Assembly: GCA_033762195.1 (NCBI GenBank)
Contig: JANRLV010000009.1
Span: forward strand, 58,507 to 122,506
Direction of reading: 5' to 3'
Source of the DNA: SpSt-398 sp033762195
GTDB taxonomy: Bacteria > Bacteroidota > Bacteroidia > Chitinophagales > Chitinophagaceae
Length of the DNA: 64,000 nt
Position 1 is the stretch's first letter. Every line of letters begins with the position of its first letter. Shown piece after piece: positions 59,926 through 64,000 of this stretch. The notes below the pieces were generated by a model. It saw only the letters and a program-made list of their open reading frames with translations, had not been told where the DNA came from and did no database searches. The position numbers were made by a program, and so were the translations under genes.

Positions 59926-60567
59926 ATGAAAGCCTTAATCATAGGCGCCACGGGTGCCACGGGAAAAGACCTGCTGAAGGTACTGTTGAATGACCCATAC
60001 TATACCTCCGTTTCTGCCTTTGTACGTCGTCCAATGGGATTGACACATCCAAAGCTCAAAGAAATAATTACGGATTTTGAAAAGCCGGAAGAAGTAAGTG
60101 AGGAAATTAATGGAGATATCTTGTTTTCCTGTCTTGGAACCACCCTGAAAGATGCAGGATCAAAAGAAAGACAATGGAAGATCGATCACGATATCCCTGC
60201 AAGGTTTACCAGCATTGGCCGGTCACATGGAATCTCAATCATGGTGCTCTTATCGGCCTATGGAGCATCTACTGCTAGCCGGATTTTTTATTCTAAAATG
60301 AAAGGAAGTCTGGAGGAAAAGATAAAAGAAATGAATTTTGCCACGCTTATTATTTTCAGGCCGGGTCTGCTGGTGCGAAAAAACACCGACCGGGCAGGCG
60401 AACGCATTAGTGCGCGGGTACTAAGGATGATGAACAGTTTGGGATGGATGAAAAAGTTTCGTCCTTTGCCGACTGAGGTATTGGCAGAAAAGATGGCCTT
60501 GGCTCCAAAGGCCTTTCCCTCAGGCACCCATTTTATTTCATTGGATTCGATTTTTTATGTGCAGTAA
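59926..60567 (+). CDS. NAD(P)-binding oxidoreductase (NmrA/HTATIP2-like)
   Basis: 213 residues. N-terminal Rossmann loop ALIIGATGATGKDLLKVL, FSCLGTTLKDAGSKERQ and FRPGLLVRKNTDRAGERIS. Atypical short SDR, without a clear catalytic Tyr-xxx-Lys in the usual place (YSKMK at about 124-128 may be it). Substrate unknown. Isolated, with gene-free stretches on both sides (59713-59925 and 60568-60748); I see no further gene there. Confidence 0.82.
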   Translation: MKALIIGATGATGKDLLKVLLNDPYYTSVSAFVRRPMGLTHPKLKEIITDFEKPEEVSEEINGDILFSCLGTTLKDAGSKERQWKIDHDIPARFTSIGRSHGISIMVLLSAYGASTASRIFYSKMKGSLEEKIKEMNFATLIIFRPGLLVRKNTDRAGERISARVLRMMNSLGWMKKFRPLPTEVLAEKMALAPKAFPSGTHFISLDSIFYVQ

Positions 60568-60748
60568 AGAAGATCTTAGGTATTGAAACGTGTTCTACAG
60601 TTTCTTTCCTATTGATTCGATTGTATTGAATGAAAAGGGGCACTAACCAAATAGGTATATAGCCGGCACTACATAATATCTTTTTCCACCAATTGGCAGG
60701 GTCGCCTGTTTTTAATTGTATTGCGCACCTTCGGTAACCTACAAAAAA

Positions 60749-60778
60749 AACCCACCGACGCAATTGCGTCGGTGGGTT
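60749..60778 (-). terminator. Terminator of tRNA-Ser
   Basis: AACCCACCGACGC (60749-60761) and GCGTCGGTGGGTT (60766-60778) form a perfect stem with an AATT loop. On the minus strand a run of U follows (complement of A at 60743-60750). It starts right after the tRNA CCA end. Confidence 0.9.
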
Positions 60779-60779
60779 G

Positions 60780-60870
60780 TGGCGGAGACTGAGGGATTCG
60801 AACCCTCGATACCCTTTAGAGGTATACACACTTTCCAGGCGTGCTCCTTCAACCACTCGGACAAGTCTCC
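60780..60870 (-). tRNA. tRNA-Ser (anticodon GGA)
   Basis: On the minus strand GGAGACT...AGTCTCC is a 7-bp acceptor stem, then discriminator G and an encoded CCA (60780-60782). The anticodon arm is CACGC-CTGGAAA-GTGTG, loop with GGA anticodon. A long variable arm (TATACCTCT...AGGGTAT) and GGTTCGAATCC T-loop identify a class II serine tRNA of 88 nt plus CCA. Confidence 0.95.
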
Positions 60871-60910
60871 ATTTCCCGGTTAAGGGAGGGCAAAATTAGG
60901 GTATTCCGGG

Positions 60911-61702
60911 CTAAATACGGAATAAAACCCGGGCGTTATTGCTCGTGGCTTCCGCTGCTTTTTCGCGACTGATCTCCATCGTATCCGCCAGCTTCTGCAG
61001 CGTATGTATTATATAGGAAGGTTCATTGCGCTTGCCGCGAAAAGGAACGGGTGACAGATAAGGCGCGTCGGTTTCGATAAGCAGCCAATCGAGTGGAATA
61101 TCTTTTATGGCCTGGTCCAGGCCAGATTTTTTGTAGGTGATCACCCCCCCTATTCCCAAATAAAAACCCAGTCCGGTTATCCGCCGGGCCTGTTCCGCTG
61201 TTCCGGAAAAACAATGAAAGACCCCGCGCAACTTTCCTTGTTGAAAATTTTCAATGATATCAGCACACTCATCGGTAGAATCGCGACTATGAATCACCAC
61301 CGGGAGGTCAAAATCCAGTGCCCAACGAATCTGTTCTTCAAATGCCCGTTTCTGCTGCGTGATATGGGTCTTATCCCAATAATAATCCAACCCACACTCC
61401 CCAACCGCAACCGGCGTCTCTCCTTTCGTCTGCAACATGGCTAAAATATGCTGCCGGGCTATCGCTAACTCCTGTTCATAGTCTTCTTTTACTGAACAGG
61501 GGTGCACCCCCATCATGGGCAAACAGATCCCCGGGTACTGCCTGGCAGTGGCCATGACCATCGCATGAGTCTCTGAATCGATGGCCGGGAGTAAAATTTT
61601 ATTAACTCCTTCATTTTCAGCACGCTGGATGATCCCAGGCAGGTCTTCGGCCAACTCGGGGAGGTAAACATGGCTGTGGGTATCGATCAAATTGGGGGGC
61701 AT
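60911..61702 (-). CDS. tatD: TatD-family metal-dependent deoxyribonuclease/hydrolase
   Basis: 263 residues from ATG 61702 (MPPNLIDTHSHVYLPEL), where the frame's longer start at 61729 adds nine codons only. THSH (metal), GECGLDYY, VVIHSRDSTDEC, GVFHCFSGTAEQA and LLIETDAPYLSP are the TatD signatures. The family removes nucleotides from DNA 3' ends and helps quality control. Cytosolic. Located just upstream of the tRNA in transcription order. Confidence 0.92.
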   Translation of the reverse strand: MPPNLIDTHSHVYLPELAEDLPGIIQRAENEGVNKILLPAIDSETHAMVMATARQYPGICLPMMGVHPCSVKEDYEQELAIARQHILAMLQTKGETPVAVGECGLDYYWDKTHITQQKRAFEEQIRWALDFDLPVVIHSRDSTDECADIIENFQQGKLRGVFHCFSGTAEQARRITGLGFYLGIGGVITYKKSGLDQAIKDIPLDWLLIETDAPYLSPVPFRGKRNEPSYIIHTLQKLADTMEISREKAAEATSNNARVLFRI

Positions 61703-61802
61703 GCGGGCAAAACTGTTAAAAAAAATCAAATATCCGTTAAACTTGCCGCACTATTTCCCGTCTCATGTCCGTTAACCGACTTAGGTAAATTAAAATTGCT
61801 TT

Positions 61803-62753
61803 ATGAAACAGATAAAAAGTCTTACCCGACTGACAACTATTTTAACCCTCACTTCCCTTTTGATCATTGGTTGTACCAAGGAGAAAAGTGAGAATAATAA
61901 CCTTACGGATACGGAAGAGGCACAAGCTTCTACCTATTCCATGGAGGCCAATGCCGAAGCAGATGTGGTGTTCAATGATGTATTTGATAATGTGATGGGG
62001 GTGAATAATGAAGTAGGTATGGAAGGTACCGGTGTATTTGGCCGCGAAAGTGGTACAAGCTCAGGTTCCTCTTCCTATGATCCCTTTGCCCGTGGTGATT
62101 CGCTGAACCCGCCTAACCGCTGCTTTACCGTAAGCATTATCCGTTTGTCCGCGCCTGATATTTTCCCGGTGAAGATCATTGTTGACTTTGGTGCCGGTTG
62201 CCAGGGCCGCGATGGACATATCCGCTCCGGTAAAATCATTACTACCTATACCGGACGTTTGGTAGCCCCTGGTAAAAAGGCCACCACAACATTTGAAAAC
62301 TTCTATTTTGACAGCATCCACGTGGAAGGAACCCACGAGGTGACCAATACCAGCTCTTCCCTGATCCCTTCATTCAAGATCGTGGTGGAAAATGCTAAAC
62401 TCACTAAGCCAAATGGCAACTATGTAAACTGGAATGCAGTACGTACCGTCACCCAGATCGATGGAATGGGTACCCAATTCTTCCCTTTGGATGACGTGTA
62501 CAAACTGGAATCTGCGGGCAATGGTAAAGTAAAAAGAGGTGACGTGATCGTTGCCTGGAATACCGAAACTGTTGAACCCCTGATCAAGCGCTTTAACTGT
62601 CGCTGGATCGTAAAAGGTATCGTGCGGACCGCTCGTTTGAACCTGAGTACCAACTCTCCATGGGTGGCCCGACTGAATTATGGCAATGGTGATTGTGACA
62701 ACAAAGCGATTCTCACAATCAACGGAATTTCCACAGAAATAACTTTGCCATAA
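61803..62753 (+). CDS. Conserved lipoprotein
   Basis: 316 residues. Signal MKQIKSLTRLTTILTLTSLLIIGC with lipid-accepting Cys24, followed by an acidic, disordered stretch (TDTEEAQAS). KIIVDFGAGCQGRDGHIRSGKIITTYTGR near residues 120-150 is shared with the protein at 63587 (LDFGAGC ... RSGKIIITL), so they are paralogues. No domain I can name; likely an outer-membrane-anchored exported protein. A strong terminator follows. Confidence 0.8.
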   Translation: MKQIKSLTRLTTILTLTSLLIIGCTKEKSENNNLTDTEEAQASTYSMEANAEADVVFNDVFDNVMGVNNEVGMEGTGVFGRESGTSSGSSSYDPFARGDSLNPPNRCFTVSIIRLSAPDIFPVKIIVDFGAGCQGRDGHIRSGKIITTYTGRLVAPGKKATTTFENFYFDSIHVEGTHEVTNTSSSLIPSFKIVVENAKLTKPNGNYVNWNAVRTVTQIDGMGTQFFPLDDVYKLESAGNGKVKRGDVIVAWNTETVEPLIKRFNCRWIVKGIVRTARLNLSTNSPWVARLNYGNGDCDNKAILTINGISTEITLP

Positions 62754-62806
62754 TAAAAAAATTATTATACCTTTAAACCAGTTTTCATAGGGTACGGATT
62801 AAAAAC

Positions 62807-62840
62807 GGGCCAGGGTTTCTACCCAGGCCCAATTTTTTTT
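62807..62840 (+). terminator. Terminator after the 61803 lipoprotein gene
   Basis: GGGCC-A-GGGT (62807-62816), TTCT loop, ACCC-A-GGCCC (62821-62830), one A/A mismatch in the stem, then AA and T8. Between convergent genes. Confidence 0.88.
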
Positions 62841-62886
62841 ATTGATAATCAATGCTTTATGAAGATTTTGGGTTTCCCAAAAACCC

Positions 62887-63513
62887 TTACAAAGACCTAC
62901 ATTCAAACCCCTGTTTCCGGAGATAAACAAGTGTTCGTGGCAGTGAGTATTCCAGCCGTGGAAATGCCTTGGCACTATCGTGAAACGTAATGATCGATCC
63001 GGGTCTGATATTCCAGATCACATTTTCCAGACATCGTTGCGGGGTAATTTCTGTATCAAAATCGGCGCTTAACACATCCCACATAATCACGCGTGGTTTT
63101 TGGCCTTTCATGGCTGGTGCCAGGTTCTTCGATATAAATGGTGTAATCCTGCCATAGGGAGGGCGAAACAGATTGGAGGCGATCAGGTCAGAAGCTCTGG
63201 CGACATCGGCAAGATATTTATTCGCGCCTGTTTTCCAAGCATTTAGGTGGCTATAGGTATGATTTCCGATGGAATGTCCTCCATCCTGTATCTGTTTATA
63301 GATCTCGGGGTAGGCCTCCACATTCTTCCCGATACAAAAAAAGGTGGCAAGGGCATCATGCTCGCGCAGTTGCTTCAGCACATAAGGGGTCACCTCCGGA
63401 TGTGGTCCATCATCAAAGGTGAGGTAAACAGTCTTTCCCTCCCCTTCCCTGCTCCATTCATACGAACGGTAAATCTTCTTGAGCCACCCTGGTGTTTTTA
63501 CGAAGTAAAACAT
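62887..63513 (-). CDS. Polysaccharide deacetylase (NodB family)
   Basis: 208 residues. NodB motifs: LTFDDGPHPEVT (Asp, Asp), GHSIGNHTYSHLN (two His), RPPYGRIT (Arg), and the catalytic His in IITFHDSAKA. It removes acetyl groups from peptidoglycan, chitin-like or other N-acetyl sugars. Has a short N-terminal stretch, no clear signal peptide (FYFVKTPGWLKKIYRSYEW), so it may act on the inner side or be anchored. It lies between the two lipoprotein paralogues on the opposite strand. Confidence 0.88.
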   Translation of the reverse strand: MFYFVKTPGWLKKIYRSYEWSREGEGKTVYLTFDDGPHPEVTPYVLKQLREHDALATFFCIGKNVEAYPEIYKQIQDGGHSIGNHTYSHLNAWKTGANKYLADVARASDLIASNLFRPPYGRITPFISKNLAPAMKGQKPRVIMWDVLSADFDTEITPQRCLENVIWNIRPGSIITFHDSAKAFPRLEYSLPRTLVYLRKQGFECRSL

Positions 63514-63586
63514 TTGCCGGTATAATTTTCGCCGCTGTTAAACGTTTTGTTTCTTGTTGTGTCTGAAATATCCTAAAACGTACAAA

Positions 63587-64000
63587 ATGAAACAACCTAA
63601 ATTCCTTTATCTCTTATCCTTTGCTTCTGCTACCCTGCTCTTTTCCTGCCAAAAAGAAAAAGAAGCTGTAGATGAAGAAGTAGAAGCCACTTTTACCCTG
63701 AGTGAAAACCAGGCCACCGGTGAAGCGATCGCCGATGATGCAAATGTACTTTTCTTTGAGGCCTCCGCAAGTGAAGGCCTGATGTCGGGTCGTACCGCTG
63801 GTACCCTCGAATCCTCCGGCGCTACCAGTTGTGCGACTGTCACTGTGGAACCCGCCAATAGTTTCCCCAAAACCATCACCCTTGATTTTGGTGCCGGTTG
63901 CACCAGCATCGATAATGTGACCCGTTCCGGAAAGATCATCATCACCCTTTCGGACAGCGTGCATAAATTCAATGCTACTGCTGTCATGAGTTTTGATAAC
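63587..64000 (+). CDS. Lipoprotein paralogue of the 61803 gene (3' end beyond window)
   Basis: Starts at ATG 63587 with MKQPKFLYLLSFASATLLFSC (lipid-accepting Cys21), then QKEKEAVDEEVEA. ITLDFGAGCTSIDNVTRSGKIIITLSD mirrors the core of the 61803 protein. 138 codons are in the window and the frame is open at the edge. Similar acidic linker and same orientation as its paralogue. Function unknown. Confidence 0.8.
   Translation, partial: MKQPKFLYLLSFASATLLFSCQKEKEAVDEEVEATFTLSENQATGEAIADDANVLFFEASASEGLMSGRTAGTLESSGATSCATVTVEPANSFPKTITLDFGAGCTSIDNVTRSGKIIITLSDSVHKFNATAVMSFDN

Noticed and set aside
60533..60856. Open frame of 107 codons on the minus strand next to the tRNA
   Set aside because: It runs through tRNA-Ser and its terminator; the peptide GYRGFESLSLRHN is the known false translation of tRNA-Ser T-arms.

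Overview
The window comes from a Bacteroidota chromosome, most likely Chitinophagales/Chitinophagaceae. Evidence: a type IX secretion/gliding set (PorV, PorU, GldJ, a PorP/SprF protein, a CHU_C-tailed cargo protein), promoter boxes of the Bacteroidota form TAnnTTTG, a bacillithiol glycosyltransferase (BshA), and an arginine operon built on an N-acylornithine carbamoyltransferase. I see no transposase, integrase, phage gene or CRISPR array.

Layout. 1-4341: two sortilin-like beta-propeller proteins separated by a large composite inverted repeat. 4407-15791: housekeeping and envelope genes (LolA-like protein, adenine deaminase, PGM1-like ATP-grasp ligase, FkbM methyltransferase, AnmK, Upp, SprF, DASS transporter, EI24 protein, RsmI-like methylase). 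15841-24444: an arginine operon (GNAT acyltransferase, argG, argC, argD, argF', argB, M20 deacylase, argH) headed by a leader that encodes a short peptide with Arg-Arg and Arg-Arg-Arg runs. 24523-30664: M28 peptidase, bshA, EnvC-like factor, DUF4292 lipoprotein, dut, ispF. 30838-38569: porV, porU, gldJ, murF. 38598-39129: YoeB/YefM toxin-antitoxin pair with a palindromic operator. 39240-42314: large secreted adhesin-like protein.

42350-48508 is a sulfide/persulfide module: a Crp/Fnr regulator, two thioredoxins, a CstB-type persulfide dioxygenase-rhodanese, a type II sulfide:quinone oxidoreductase, a DsrE protein, a rhodanese and small Cys-containing membrane proteins. Three of its promoters carry a GTGA-N6-TCAC dyad centred 29.5-30.5 bp upstream of a TAnnTTTG-like box, which fits the CRP-like R-E-R recognition helix of the local regulator. 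This is the most system-like discovery in the window, together with the arginine leader.

48610-54600 is a leftward L-fucose oxidation operon (FucP, mutarotase, two SDRs, lactonase, FAH hydrolase, Zn alcohol dehydrogenase), but L-fuconate dehydratase is not in the window. 54735-64000 holds an outer-membrane protein remnant, SDR/AraC/cupin genes, a fusion of a trypsin-like protease and a nonspecific nuclease, tRNA-Ser(GGA), TatD, polysaccharide deacetylase and two related lipoproteins.

Many gaps are filled by degenerate tandem repeats with strict 7-, 9- or 10-bp periods, often arranged as long inverted repeats between convergent genes.
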